Shown here one piece after another: positions 8,927 to 17,806 of a stretch of DNA of 64,000 nt. The notes beneath the pieces were generated by a model that had not been told where the DNA came from, searched no databases, and saw only the letters and a list, made by a program, of their open reading frames with translations. Within the stretch, counting starts at the first letter, position 1, and each line of letters opens with the position of its first letter. Origin of the DNA: Halomonas maura. Lineage in GTDB: Bacteria; Pseudomonadota; Gammaproteobacteria; Pseudomonadales; Halomonadaceae. A program made the position numbers and the translations under genes. The stretch covers positions 186,001 through 250,000 of the forward strand of contig NZ_JAUFPQ010000023.1 of NCBI RefSeq assembly GCF_030409305.1, read 5' to 3'.

Positions 8927-10363
8927 TTGAGACCGCCACCACGCCTTCTCTTCCCGATCCTGGCGGGGCTGCTGGCCGCGGCCCTGCTGCTCCCGCTGCT
9001 GAGCCATGAGGCGGCACCGCGTCTGGCGCCGCCGGACGAGAGCGGGACGCTGCGGGTGGCGACCCGCAACGCCGCCACCACCTACTACCTGAATCGCCAC
9101 CGGCAGACGGTCGGCCCCGAGCACGACCTGGTCCAGCGCTTCGCCGCGGCCCATGCCTGGCGGGTCGAGTGGACGCTGTTCGAGACCACCGCCGCGGTGC
9201 TCGCGGCGCTGGAAGACGGCGAGGTCCACCTGGCCGCCGCCGGCCTGACCCACCTGCCGTCCCGTGACGCGCGTTTCGCCCGGGGGCCCGCCCATACCGA
9301 GATCGTCGAGCAACTGGTCTGCCATCGTGACGACCGGCCCCTGCCCCGCCGGGTCAGCGAGCTTGCCCGGGTCGAGGTGCGCGTCACCGCCGCCTCCAGC
9401 TACGCGGAGCGGCTGCAAAGCCTGGTCAACGACCACACCGGCTTTGACTTCCGGGAGGACCCGCGCAACACCGAGACCCTGCTGGCGGCGGTGGCCGAAC
9501 GGGACGTCGAATGCACCGTGGCCGATTCCAACATCGTGCGCATGACCCGCCGCCACTTCCCGCACCTGGAGGTGGCGCTCGACCTGACCGCCGGGGAGCC
9601 CCTGGGCTGGTACCTGCCCGACGATCAGGCGCCGCTCGCCGGGCAGGCCCGGCGGTGGATGGCCAGCGCCGCGGGGCAGACGGCGGTGGCGACCATGCGC
9701 CAGCGCTACTACAGCCATATCGGCGAGTTCGACTTCGTCGACCTGCGGGCCCTCAACCGGCGCATCGACGAGCGACTGCCGCGCTTTCTCGACCTCTTCC
9801 TCGCCGCCGAGGCCAAGACCGGCATGCCGGCGGACCTGCTGGCCGCCCTGGCCTACCAGGAGTCCCACTGGAACCCCGAGGCCGTCTCGCCCACCGGGGT
9901 GCGCGGCATCATGATGCTGACCCGCAACACCGCCGCCTCGCTCGGGGTGGACAACCGGCTGGACCCGGCGGCGGCCATCGACGGCGGCGCCCGCTACCTC
10001 GCCGACCGTCACCGTCGCCTGCCCGACAGCATTCCCGAGCCGGATCGCACCTACCTGGCGCTGGCCAGCTACAACATCGGTCGCGGCCACCTGCAGGATG
10101 CCCGGGAACTGGCCCGGGAACTCGGCAAGAATCCGGATTCCTGGGCCGACATGAAGGACGTGCTGCCGCTCAAGGCCGATCGCCGCTACTACCCGCGCAC
10201 GCGCTATGGCTATGCCCGCGGCTACGAGCCGGTGCACTACGTGGAACGGATTCGCAACTACCTCGACGTGATCGGCCCTGCGCTGAGCGCCGCCCCCTCC
10301 CCGGCAGGCGACGCCGCGCCGGCACAGGCCGGGGGCCTCGAGGGCTCCGCCCCCACCGGCTGA
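8927..10363 (+). CDS. mltF: Membrane-bound lytic murein transglycosylase F
   Basis: 478 residues. An N-terminal hydrophobic export segment (about 7-26) is followed by a periplasmic solute-binding-like domain (about 40-270, starting GTLRVATRN) and a C-terminal SLT domain (about 285-460). The catalytic glutamate is Glu312 in ALAYQESHWNPEA, followed by SPTGVRGIMMLT and NIGRGH, which is the MltF pattern. The enzyme cleaves the MurNAc-GlcNAc bond to 1,6-anhydro products in the periplasm. Translation appears to begin at a TTG at 8927 with GAGGG just upstream; no in-frame ATG or GTG serves better. Roughly the last 25 residues are a low-complexity Ala/Pro/Gly tail. Confidence 0.88.
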   Translation: MRPPPRLLFPILAGLLAAALLLPLLSHEAAPRLAPPDESGTLRVATRNAATTYYLNRHRQTVGPEHDLVQRFAAAHAWRVEWTLFETTAAVLAALEDGEVHLAAAGLTHLPSRDARFARGPAHTEIVEQLVCHRDDRPLPRRVSELARVEVRVTAASSYAERLQSLVNDHTGFDFREDPRNTETLLAAVAERDVECTVADSNIVRMTRRHFPHLEVALDLTAGEPLGWYLPDDQAPLAGQARRWMASAAGQTAVATMRQRYYSHIGEFDFVDLRALNRRIDERLPRFLDLFLAAEAKTGMPADLLAALAYQESHWNPEAVSPTGVRGIMMLTRNTAASLGVDNRLDPAAAIDGGARYLADRHRRLPDSIPEPDRTYLALASYNIGRGHLQDARELARELGKNPDSWADMKDVLPLKADRRYYPRTRYGYARGYEPVHYVERIRNYLDVIGPALSAAPSPAGDAAPAQAGGLEGSAPTG

Positions 10364-10426
10364 CGGCAGCGGCCCAAGGCCCGGAGCCGGCCTCGCGGCT
10401 CTCGACCGGCCACGGGACCTGCCGCC

Positions 10427-11758
10427 TCAGCCCCGGGCCGGCGTCCGGCGGGTGGCACGGGCCAGGAAGTCGCGATTGACCCGGCTGTGGGGCTTCAGGG
10501 CCAGGCGCTCGTGGGCCAGGGCCTCGGCCAGGTCGTGCAGGCCGCCACGCAGGGCGGCCTCGGTCAGCGTCCAGTCGATCACGTCGCGCTGGGCGTGGCT
10601 GCCGCCGAAGCGGTTGGCGATGAAGCGCACCGCATGGAGCTGTTCCGCCGCCACCCGATAGTCCCCGTGCCAGAAGGCCACGAAGCCCTGGACCAGCGGC
10701 AGGCCGATGTCCCGCGTCCAGCGGGCCGCCTCGGCGGACGGCTCGGCGGGCGAGCGGAAGGCGGCCAGGATCCGAGCCACGTCCGGCTCGCGCCCGGCGC
10801 CCAGGTAGGCCATCACCGCATGCCAGTCGTTGAACGGATAGAGCCGGCCATCGGCATGGCGGTCCCAGGTATCCGCCAGCTCCTGCCAGTGCCCGGCGAG
10901 ATCGCATCCCAGCAGCGTCAGCCGCCACAGCAGCGCGGAGGCGTCGATCATGTCGAGGGCCACCTCACTGTGGTCCTGGCGCACCGGGCCGTCGTAGAGC
11001 GCCAGCGCCTCGTCGACTCGGCCCAGGTCGAGGTAGTAGAGGGCGTGATGCCACCAGTTGTGGACGCGGAAGAAGTTGTCGTCGCCGGACCAGTAGGGTT
11101 CCCGGATGGTCATCCAGCCGATGCCGTCCTCGGCCCGCCCCTGCATCTCCATGACATGGGCGACCGCATGGTGCGCCCAGCAGTCGAGGGGCTCGAGCTC
11201 GACGGCGCGGCGCCCCTGCGCCTCGGCGCGGGCGTAGTCGCCGGTCTCCTCCAGGCCGAAGGCGTGCATGCCGAGCAGGAGCGAGTAGCCCGGCACCTCG
11301 GCCGACCACTGCGGCAGCACCCGGGCGATGCGGTCACGCAGGTCGCGGGCATTGGCCCGGTAGAAGTCCAGCAGGTGGCCACACTGCAGGCCCACCAGGT
11401 CCCTCGGGAAGTCGACGTTGTGGCGATCCAGGGCGAGCGCCGCGGCGGTCCAGTTGCCCTGCAGCAGGCGATCCAGGGCGGCCAGCAGCGACGCCTCGCG
11501 CGCGTCGAGCGCCAGCGACCTGACGCCCTCGGCGATGGCGCGGGCCTGCTCCGCGGCCTCGGGCTCGGTGGCCACCGCGTACAGCCAGGCCTTGAGGAGA
11601 TGCGCCATCGCGAAGGCGGGCGCCTGGGCGATGGCCTCGTCCAGCCGGGCGACGGGGTCGCCCCGGTACAGGTTGAAGGCCGTGACGGCCTCGTCGTAGG
11701 CGTCGACCGCCGCGGGGGTCGCGCCCGACAGCGGGTTACCTTGCCGGTCGGCTGACAT
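10427..11758 (-). CDS. TTC38-like tetratricopeptide repeat protein
   Basis: 443 residues, no signal peptide and no membrane segment, so cytoplasmic. The protein is helical and rich in Ala, Leu and aromatic residues, with TPR-like units and the TTC38-family stretches EPLDCWAHHAVAHVMEMQGR and HNWWHHALYYLDLGR. The family is shared between bacteria and eukaryotes and has no defined biochemical role that I know of. The start at 11758 has GGAGG at a good distance. It converges on mltF (63-base gap, holding a weak GAGCCG/CGGCTC hairpin at 10384-10401). Confidence 0.75.
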   Translation of the reverse strand: MSADRQGNPLSGATPAAVDAYDEAVTAFNLYRGDPVARLDEAIAQAPAFAMAHLLKAWLYAVATEPEAAEQARAIAEGVRSLALDAREASLLAALDRLLQGNWTAAALALDRHNVDFPRDLVGLQCGHLLDFYRANARDLRDRIARVLPQWSAEVPGYSLLLGMHAFGLEETGDYARAEAQGRRAVELEPLDCWAHHAVAHVMEMQGRAEDGIGWMTIREPYWSGDDNFFRVHNWWHHALYYLDLGRVDEALALYDGPVRQDHSEVALDMIDASALLWRLTLLGCDLAGHWQELADTWDRHADGRLYPFNDWHAVMAYLGAGREPDVARILAAFRSPAEPSAEAARWTRDIGLPLVQGFVAFWHGDYRVAAEQLHAVRFIANRFGGSHAQRDVIDWTLTEAALRGGLHDLAEALAHERLALKPHSRVNRDFLARATRRTPARG

Positions 11759-11996
11759 GGGGAGTCCCTCCGGGAGAACGGACGGCCGGGGGACGCGCCC
11801 CATCGCCGCCGAGCCCCCGCCGGGTGACGCCGGGCGCAGGGCCTTTCCCTGAGTCTAGTCCCGTGGCGAAAGCCGCACCGCGCCCCCTCTCGGCCCGCGC
11901 GGCTGGTTCGCCTCAGCCTCGATTCAGCCGAACAGCCTATGGTGAGGCCCAGCCGCCCTTCATACAGTGAGCCTGACGTCCGGGGGAGTCCTCGCC

Positions 11997-13487
11997 ATGA
12001 ACCAGCGCTATCAGAGCATCCTCGAGACGATCGGCAACACGCCGGTGGTGCGCATCAACAACCTGGCGCCGCCGGGGGTGTCGCTGTTCGTCAAGATCGA
12101 GGCCTTCAACCCGATGGGGTCGGTCAAGGACCGCCTGGCCCTCGGCGTCATCGAGGACGCCGAACGCCGCGGCGACCTGGCCCCGGGGCAGACGGTGGTC
12201 GAGGCCACCAGCGGCAACACCGGCATCGGCCTGGCCATGGTCTGCGCCCAGAAGGGCTACCCGCTGGTGGTGACCATGGCGGAGAACTTCAGCGTCGAGC
12301 GGCGCAAGCTGATGCGCTTCCTCGGCGCTCGGGTGGTGCTGACCCCGGCCTCGGAGAAGGGCTCGGGCATGGTCGCCAAGGCCCGCGAGCTCGCCGAGAA
12401 GCACGGCTGGTGGCAGTCCCGCCAGTTCGAGAACCCGGCCAACGCGGCGATCCACGAGCGGACCACGGCCGTCGAGATCCTCCGTGACTTCGCCGACCAG
12501 CCGCTGGACTACTGGGTGACCGGCTTCGGCACCGGCGGCACCCTGAGCGGCGTCTCCCGGGTCCTCAAGCGCGAGAGCCCGCACACCCGCATCGTGGTCT
12601 GCGAGCCCGACAACGCCGCCATCCTGGCCAGCGGCATCCCCCAGGCCCGCCTCCCCGACGGCGGCCACGCCCAGAGCCACTCGCAGTTCCGCCCCCACCT
12701 GATGCAGGGCTGGACGCCGGACTTCATCCCGCAGCTGGTGGAGCCGGTGCTGGCGGAGCATCGCATCGACGAGTACCTGGCCATCAACGGCAATGACGCC
12801 CTGCGCTGTGCCCGCGAGCTGGCCAGCCGGGAAGGCATCTTCGTCGGCATCTCCGCCGGCGCCACCTTCGCCGGGGCGCTGCAGGTGGCCGAACGAGCCC
12901 CGGCGGGCACCACCCTGCTGTGCATGCTGCCGGACACCGGCGAGCGCTACCTGTCCACGCCGCTGTTCGAGGACGTGCCCGTCGAGATGACCGAGGAAGA
13001 GACCCTGTTGTCCTGCTCGACCTCGGGCTACCGCTTCGACGTGGCACCCCGCCCCCCCCCCTCCGGCGCCGCGGCCCCCGCCGAGGCCATCGATGCCGAG
13101 GCGGAGGCCGAGGTCGACCGGCTGATCGGCGACCCCCACCAGCCGGTGGTGATGTTCGCCCTGGAGTGGTGCGAGTTCTGCTGGTCGGTGCGCAAGCTGC
13201 TGCGCCACTACGCCATCCCCTACGAGAGCGTCGACCTGGATGCCGTGGACTACCAGCAGGACAACCTGGGCGGGCGAATCCGCGCGGTGCTGCGCGCCCG
13301 CACCGGCGTGCTGACCTTGCCGCAGATCTTCATCGGCGGCGACTTCGTGGGGGGGTGTACCGAGCTGTTCGAGGAGAGCAAGGACGAGCGCCTGTTCGCC
13401 CGCCTGCTGGCCCTGCACGTCACCCACGACACCAGCCAGCCGATCGATCCCTATGGCCTGCTGCCGGGCTGGCTGCACCCGCGCTGA
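11997..13487 (+). CDS. Cysteine synthase-glutaredoxin fusion
   Basis: 496 residues. Residues 1-330 form a fold-type II PLP enzyme of the CysK/CysM family: PLP lysine Lys44 in GSVKDR, TSGNTG (71-76), phosphate loop GTGGT and the ISAGA pocket. A Pro/Ala-rich linker (about 350-370) leads to a glutaredoxin domain (about 375-470) with active site WCEFC (Cys392, Cys395) and LPQIFIGG. Family knowledge: O-acetylserine plus sulfide (or a thiol sulfur donor) gives cysteine, and glutaredoxins use glutathione. The fusion suggests a glutathione-dependent reduction step coupled to cysteine formation, for example from S-sulfocysteine or a persulfide; that is inference. GGGGAG precedes the ATG. Confidence 0.85.
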   Translation: MNQRYQSILETIGNTPVVRINNLAPPGVSLFVKIEAFNPMGSVKDRLALGVIEDAERRGDLAPGQTVVEATSGNTGIGLAMVCAQKGYPLVVTMAENFSVERRKLMRFLGARVVLTPASEKGSGMVAKARELAEKHGWWQSRQFENPANAAIHERTTAVEILRDFADQPLDYWVTGFGTGGTLSGVSRVLKRESPHTRIVVCEPDNAAILASGIPQARLPDGGHAQSHSQFRPHLMQGWTPDFIPQLVEPVLAEHRIDEYLAINGNDALRCARELASREGIFVGISAGATFAGALQVAERAPAGTTLLCMLPDTGERYLSTPLFEDVPVEMTEEETLLSCSTSGYRFDVAPRPPPSGAAAPAEAIDAEAEAEVDRLIGDPHQPVVMFALEWCEFCWSVRKLLRHYAIPYESVDLDAVDYQQDNLGGRIRAVLRARTGVLTLPQIFIGGDFVGGCTELFEESKDERLFARLLALHVTHDTSQPIDPYGLLPGWLHPR

Positions 13488-13630
13488 GTGACCACGCTCG
13501 CTGCTCACCCGGCGCCCGCTCCCGGGGCTCGGGGACCCGGCTGACATCGCCCAGGCACGGGCAGGCGACGGGCACCCCGGTCGCCGGCAGCCAGAGGCTC
13601 TCCTCGCATCGCCGGCATCGGCGCGCCGGG

Positions 13631-14248
13631 TCAGGCCAGCCCGCCGAACCCGCCGCCGGCCAGTTGCACGGCGATGATCGCCATCATCACGCCGATGCCG
13701 CCGTCGATCGCCCGCCAGGCCCGCGGCCGCGACAGCCAGGGCGAGAGCAGCGCCCCGCCCCAGGCGAGCAGGCTGAACCACAGGATGGAGGCGCTGCCGG
13801 CGCCGGCCACGAAGGCCCCCGCGCTGTCCTGCTGGGCGCCCACCGAGGGGATCAGCAGCAGGGTGTCCAGGTAGACCTGGGGATTGAGCACGGTGACGGC
13901 GAGGGTGGCCAGCACCACCCGGGAGACGCTGCGGCCCCGGGCCTCGGCGACGGCCAGTCCCTGGCGTCCGGCGGTTGCGCGATGCAGCGCCTGGAGGGCC
14001 AGCCCGCCGAGAAACGCCACCCCCAGCCAGCGCAGCGCCTCCAGGGCGCCGGGCATCGACAGCAGCACGGCACTCACGCCGAACATGCCGGCGGTGACCA
14101 GCAGCAGGTCGCTGCCCATGCACAGCCCGGCGGACCACCAGTGGTGCTCACGGCGCACGGCGAGCCCCAGCACGTAGGCGTTCTGGGCGCCGATGGCGAC
14201 GATGATGCCACCGCACACCACCAGCCCGGTCAGGTAACTCTCCAGCAT
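13631..14248 (-). CDS. LysE/ArgO-family amino-acid exporter
   Basis: 205 residues, an inner-membrane protein with about six hydrophobic segments. The N-terminal GIIVAIGAQNAYVLG motif is the LysE/ArgO hallmark, and NPQVYLDTLLLIPSVGAQ follows in the fourth segment. It exports basic amino acids (arginine, lysine) and shares a 90-bp divergent promoter region with an ArgP-type LysR regulator, the standard arrangement for this transporter. The ATG at 14248 has AGGGAGGA upstream. Confidence 0.87.
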   Translation of the reverse strand: MLESYLTGLVVCGGIIVAIGAQNAYVLGLAVRREHHWWSAGLCMGSDLLLVTAGMFGVSAVLLSMPGALEALRWLGVAFLGGLALQALHRATAGRQGLAVAEARGRSVSRVVLATLAVTVLNPQVYLDTLLLIPSVGAQQDSAGAFVAGAGSASILWFSLLAWGGALLSPWLSRPRAWRAIDGGIGVMMAIIAVQLAGGGFGGLA

Positions 14249-14338
14249 CGATCGTCCTCCCTGAAGGTGAGGAGGCCAGCCTAGCGGCGAGTCGTTATAC
14301 TGAAAAATCATCCTCCTAATGCTGCATCACTTTTTCTT
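14249..14338. promoter_or_regulatory. lysE/argP divergent promoter-operator region
   Basis: The 90 bases between the two starts contain a locally AT-rich core (about 14290-14338) with TTATACTG around 14295-14302, readable as TATAAC on the lysE strand. By analogy with LysG and ArgP systems the regulator should bind here and activate lysE with a basic amino acid as co-effector; the binding site itself is not defined. Confidence 0.45.
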
Positions 14339-15208
14339 ATGCTCGACTACAAGCTGCTCGAGGCGCTGGCCACGGTGATCGAGTGCGGCGGCTTCGAGCG
14401 CGCCGGGGAGGCGCTCGGCCTCTCGCAGTCGGCGGTCTCCCAGCGCATCAAGGCCCTGGAGATCCGCCTCGGCCAGCCGGTGCTGATCCGTCACCCCCAC
14501 CTCGAGCCCACCCCGGCGGGACGGCGGCTGCTCAACCACCACCAGCAGGTCCGGCTGCTGGAACGCGACCTGCGCGCCGCCCTGCCGACCCTCGAGGCCG
14601 CCTCGCCGCGGCTGCGTATCGCCCTCAACGCCGACAGCCTGGCGACCTGGTGGGGCGAGGCCGTGGGCGCGTTCTGCCGGGCCGAGGGGGTGCTGCTCGA
14701 CCTGGTGATCGAGGACCAGGACGTGGGGCTCAAGCGCCTGCGCGACGGCGACGTGGCCGCCTGCCTGTGCGCCAGCGACCAGCCGATCGCCGGCGCCCGC
14801 TGCGTGCCGCTGGGCACCATGGTCTACCATCCCTACGCCACCCCGGCCTATATCGCCCGCTACTTCCCCGAGGGGCCCACGGAGACGGCCTTCCGCCAGG
14901 CCCCGGCGATCGTCTACGGCCCCCACGACCAGCTTCAGCACCGCTTCCTCGCCCAGTGCGGCTATCACGGCACCTTCCCCCACCACCTCTGCCCGTCCTC
15001 GGAGGGCTTCGTGCGCCTCGCCGCCGGCGGCGTCGGCTACGGCATGATGCCGCGCCTGCAGGTGGCCTCGCTGGTGGCCGAGGGCCGGCTGGCGAGCATC
15101 GCCCCGCAGCGCTCCCTGGCGGTGCCGCTCTACTGGCACTTCTGGCGCCACAGCGGTGAGCTGCTGGCGCGGCTGACCCGGATACTGGGCGATATCGTGC
15201 TGCGCTAG
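14339..15208 (+). CDS. argP: LysR-type regulator ArgP (IciA/LysG type)
   Basis: 289 residues. An N-terminal winged helix-turn-helix (about 3-60: LLEALATVIECGGFERAGEAL, SQSAVSQRIKALE) precedes a LysR substrate domain. Divergence from lysE and the sequence LDYKLLEALATVIECGGFE match ArgP/LysG regulators of basic amino-acid export. It likely senses lysine or arginine and controls lysE. A 7-bp hairpin begins right after the stop. Confidence 0.87.
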   Translation: MLDYKLLEALATVIECGGFERAGEALGLSQSAVSQRIKALEIRLGQPVLIRHPHLEPTPAGRRLLNHHQQVRLLERDLRAALPTLEAASPRLRIALNADSLATWWGEAVGAFCRAEGVLLDLVIEDQDVGLKRLRDGDVAACLCASDQPIAGARCVPLGTMVYHPYATPAYIARYFPEGPTETAFRQAPAIVYGPHDQLQHRFLAQCGYHGTFPHHLCPSSEGFVRLAAGGVGYGMMPRLQVASLVAEGRLASIAPQRSLAVPLYWHFWRHSGELLARLTRILGDIVLR

Positions 15209-15209
15209 T

Positions 15210-15225
15210 CTCGCCCTCGGGCGAG
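15210..15225 (+). terminator. Short hairpin after argP
   Basis: CTCGCCC and GGGCGAG form a perfect 7-bp inverted repeat with only two bases between (an effective tetraloop), two bases after the argP stop. No T-run follows, so this is a weak call. The rest of 15226-15479 shows nothing I recognise. Confidence 0.35.
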
Positions 15226-15479
15226 CCAACCCGGCCATCGGATCAGGGCAGGACGCGCGGAGGGCTGCCCCCCGACGGGACCGGCATGGCGTCATCGGCG
15301 GGCCAGACGCATGACCCCGAGCCACATCCTGATGACCGATGACCACGCCCCCGCGGCCACCCTTCGGGATGCTGCGCCCTGACGAACGCCGGCATGCGCT
15401 CGCGCCACTTCGTCGCGGCGAGCCGGCCGGACATGGGCGCCGGCGGCCCGCTCCCCCGAGGGCGCTCCGGGCCGGCGGG

Positions 15480-16883
15480 TCAGTCGTGGGCCGGCCGGGG
15501 CGGGATGGCTCCCGTCGCCGGGGCCTCGGCGCCCGAGGCCCAGGCGCGCTTGCGGGCCTTGCGAGCGAACATGCGCGACTCGGCCTGCGCCACCAGCGTC
15601 GACAGCGCGGCGCTGTCATCCGGGGCGATGACCGCCTCGCCCTGGCTGTAGTCGATGACGAAGGACTGCCCGGGGCGGGCATTGAGGGCCTGACGCTCTC
15701 CCTCGAGCCGGGTCAGCAGGCGCGTCAGGTGCTCCGGGTGCATGCGCATCAGCACGGCGAACTCGTCGCCGCCCAGGCGGGCCACGATGTCGCTCTCGCG
15801 GGTGTGGGAGGCCAACAGCCCGGCGAAGTCGGCGATCAGCCGCGTGCCGGCCTCGTAGCCCCGCTCGTCGTTGACCCGCTTGACGCCGTCGAGATCGAAG
15901 AACAGCAGCGACAGGGGCTCGCCCTCTCGCCGCGCCAGGCGGCGTAGCTGTTCGCCCAGCACCGTGAAGGCCTGCCGATTGTAGACACCGGTCACCGGGT
16001 CGCTCAGCGAGAGTTCGCGCAGGCGCGCCTCCAGGCGAGCGTGCCAGCCCCCCACCAGCAGCAGCGTGACCAGCAGCAGTGTCGCCTGCGCGGCCGCCAT
16101 GAGCGCCGCCGCCAGGGGGCTGAGCGACGCCGGCGCCAACCGGCTGATCACGGCCACGATGAGGAAGGGCAACAGCATCACCAGCGGCCAGCCCCGGCGC
16201 AGCAGGCCACCGGCGCGATCCGGCATCGCCAGTAGCGAGAACAGCCCCGCCCTGGCCTGGTCAGCCAGCTGGGCCAGGGTGAGCATCGACAGGCCGGCCA
16301 GGGTGGGCAGGGCCAGCAGCGGGCCGGCGTCGGGAGAGAAGCTTCCCAGGGCCGCGAACAGCCGGACGCCGTCGAGGGTCAGCACCAACGCCAGTTGTGC
16401 CACCAGCAGGGCGTCCCGCAGCGCTACCAGGGCACGGCCGCGCGCCCGGGCCAGCAGCAGGGCCAGGCTCGCCAGCATCAGGTGGCCGGCGACCGGCCAT
16501 GCCATGCGCACGGTATCGGTGGCCAGCAGGGTCTCTCCCCAGCGGGGCCCCGCCCCGGCCAGGTGAGCGACCAGCGCCAGGCCGGCGAGGGCCATCGCCA
16601 GGCCGCCGCCCAGGTAGCGGGCCGGGCGGCTGGCGACGATCCACCCGGCGAGCCCCAGCTGGCCGAGCGCCAGCAGCAGGCAGGCCGCCGCGGTGCTGGC
16701 CGGCATCAGCGCCCAGCCCGATGGCAGCCAGCCGCCGAGCGGGGCGACCGCCCAGCCGAGCAGTACCGTGCCCGCCAGGATCGCGACCATCACCGACACG
16801 GCCACCTGGAGTTCCGTCAGTCGCCCGAGCCACTCCGCGTCGGTTCGCGGGTCCGTCGCGGCAGTCGTTTCGTCCTCGCTCAC
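15480..16883 (-). CDS. Membrane diguanylate cyclase
   Basis: 467 residues. About eight hydrophobic segments occupy residues 30-290, followed by a GGDEF domain (about 300-450). The active site LGGDEF is intact, and an RxxD product-inhibition site (RESD) sits exactly five residues upstream, so this should be a feedback-inhibited cyclase making c-di-GMP from two GTP. The N-terminal membrane domain looks like a MHYT- or MASE-type sensor, but I cannot assign one. A GTG start at 16883 is chosen because AAGGAG lies eight bases upstream; an ATG at 16928 would add 15 charged residues. Confidence 0.83.
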   Translation of the reverse strand: MSEDETTAATDPRTDAEWLGRLTELQVAVSVMVAILAGTVLLGWAVAPLGGWLPSGWALMPASTAAACLLLALGQLGLAGWIVASRPARYLGGGLAMALAGLALVAHLAGAGPRWGETLLATDTVRMAWPVAGHLMLASLALLLARARGRALVALRDALLVAQLALVLTLDGVRLFAALGSFSPDAGPLLALPTLAGLSMLTLAQLADQARAGLFSLLAMPDRAGGLLRRGWPLVMLLPFLIVAVISRLAPASLSPLAAALMAAAQATLLLVTLLLVGGWHARLEARLRELSLSDPVTGVYNRQAFTVLGEQLRRLARREGEPLSLLFFDLDGVKRVNDERGYEAGTRLIADFAGLLASHTRESDIVARLGGDEFAVLMRMHPEHLTRLLTRLEGERQALNARPGQSFVIDYSQGEAVIAPDDSAALSTLVAQAESRMFARKARKRAWASGAEAPATGAIPPRPAHD

Positions 16884-17147
16884 CTCGCTCTCCTTCCTCT
16901 GTGGTTCCGCTTCCCTGCGGGTCCCCAAGCGCCGACCAGGGGCGCGGGACGTCTCCGGCCAGTGCCCGGGCCGGCCACGCCTTCGGTGTGGAATCAGTTA
17001 AGCGAAAACCTCTGACCCGCGCAATGCTGCGGCACGGAACGGCTGCGCGGCGGGGCAAAATCAGATAGGCTGAACGGGCAACATCTTCAGATAACGGAGC
17101 AGCAACGACGACCGAGCATTCATTCCAAGCCAGCACCGGAGGTTCGT

Positions 17148-17459
17148 ATGAGAGTCTACAAACCGGAGTGGCAGTGCACGTTTAGCGTGAACGAGGGCGC
17201 GGAAGAATCGGCCGACTGGAAGCAACGGCTCGCCTGGCAGCTGCGGGCATTGGCCGACCGGCTGGAAGGGAGCGGAAGAACGCTCAGGATCGACTGCAAC
17301 GTCATACCGGAAGTCAGCCGCGAAGAGGTGGACACCTGCCTGGGCAAGGGCTTCGCCGTGACCCAGGGGCTGCTCACCCAACTCGCCCACCAGGCCGCCT
17401 GCGAGGGTGTCATGCGCGATGCCAGGGCCGAGCTGTTCGAGGAACACCCTCAGCTCTGA
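17148..17459 (+). CDS. Small uncharacterised protein
   Basis: 103 residues, soluble, acidic and mostly helical (DWKQRLAWQLRALADRLEG near 24-42). It has a strong GGAGG site eight bases before the ATG, and a convincing terminator 33 bases after the stop, so it is very likely a monocistronic expressed gene. I do not recognise the family. The two cysteines (DCN and DTCL) and one near the C-terminus show no metal-site spacing. It is divergent from the diguanylate cyclase across 264 bases. Confidence 0.7.
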   Translation: MRVYKPEWQCTFSVNEGAEESADWKQRLAWQLRALADRLEGSGRTLRIDCNVIPEVSREEVDTCLGKGFAVTQGLLTQLAHQAACEGVMRDARAELFEEHPQL

Positions 17460-17491
17460 GCGGCGCGATCCCCCGGCAGTCGCCCTTACCG

Positions 17492-17525
17492 CACCCCACT
17501 GCGCCACGCGCCGGTGGGGTGTTTT
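17492..17525 (+). terminator. Rho-independent terminator
   Basis: CACCCCAC (17492-17499) pairs perfectly with GTGGGGTG (17514-17521) and is followed directly by TTTT. It closes the small gene ending at 17459. Confidence 0.75.
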
Positions 17526-17695
17526 GCATCGGGCTGCCGGTGTCGGCGCGCCCCTGGCCAGCTGCGTGACGCCCCCGGCTGTTCCGGCCGTCTGGATGCA
17601 TCAGGCGCCACGGCGGCTCGGCGTCATCCAACCTTCATGCTGCATCGCAGCATAGAGCGACTATACTGGAAGGGTCTCCCCCAAGGAGGGTCGCC

Positions 17696-17806
17696 ATGAT
17701 GACGTCCACCGCTCCCCTGTTCGATGCCTATGTCCTCAAGTGCTGGGCGGCGTTCGCTCGCCAGCAGACCGCCGCTCGGGACGCCATCGCGGCCTACCTC
17801 GACTGA
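17696..17806 (+). CDS. Candidate 36-residue small protein
   Basis: An open frame of 36 codons, MMTSTAPLFDAY... ending AIAAYLD, behind an ideal AGGAGG eight bases upstream. A TATACT (17662-17667) and a near-palindrome TGCTGC-ATC-GCAGCA just before it look like a promoter and operator. The peptide is predicted helical and amphipathic. Its last 13 bases overlap the end of the convergent phzF-like gene. No family is recognised; the second ATG (17699) could also be used. It is too short to be certain, but the expression signals are better than for many annotated genes here. Confidence 0.5.
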   Translation: MMTSTAPLFDAYVLKCWAAFARQQTAARDAIAAYLD

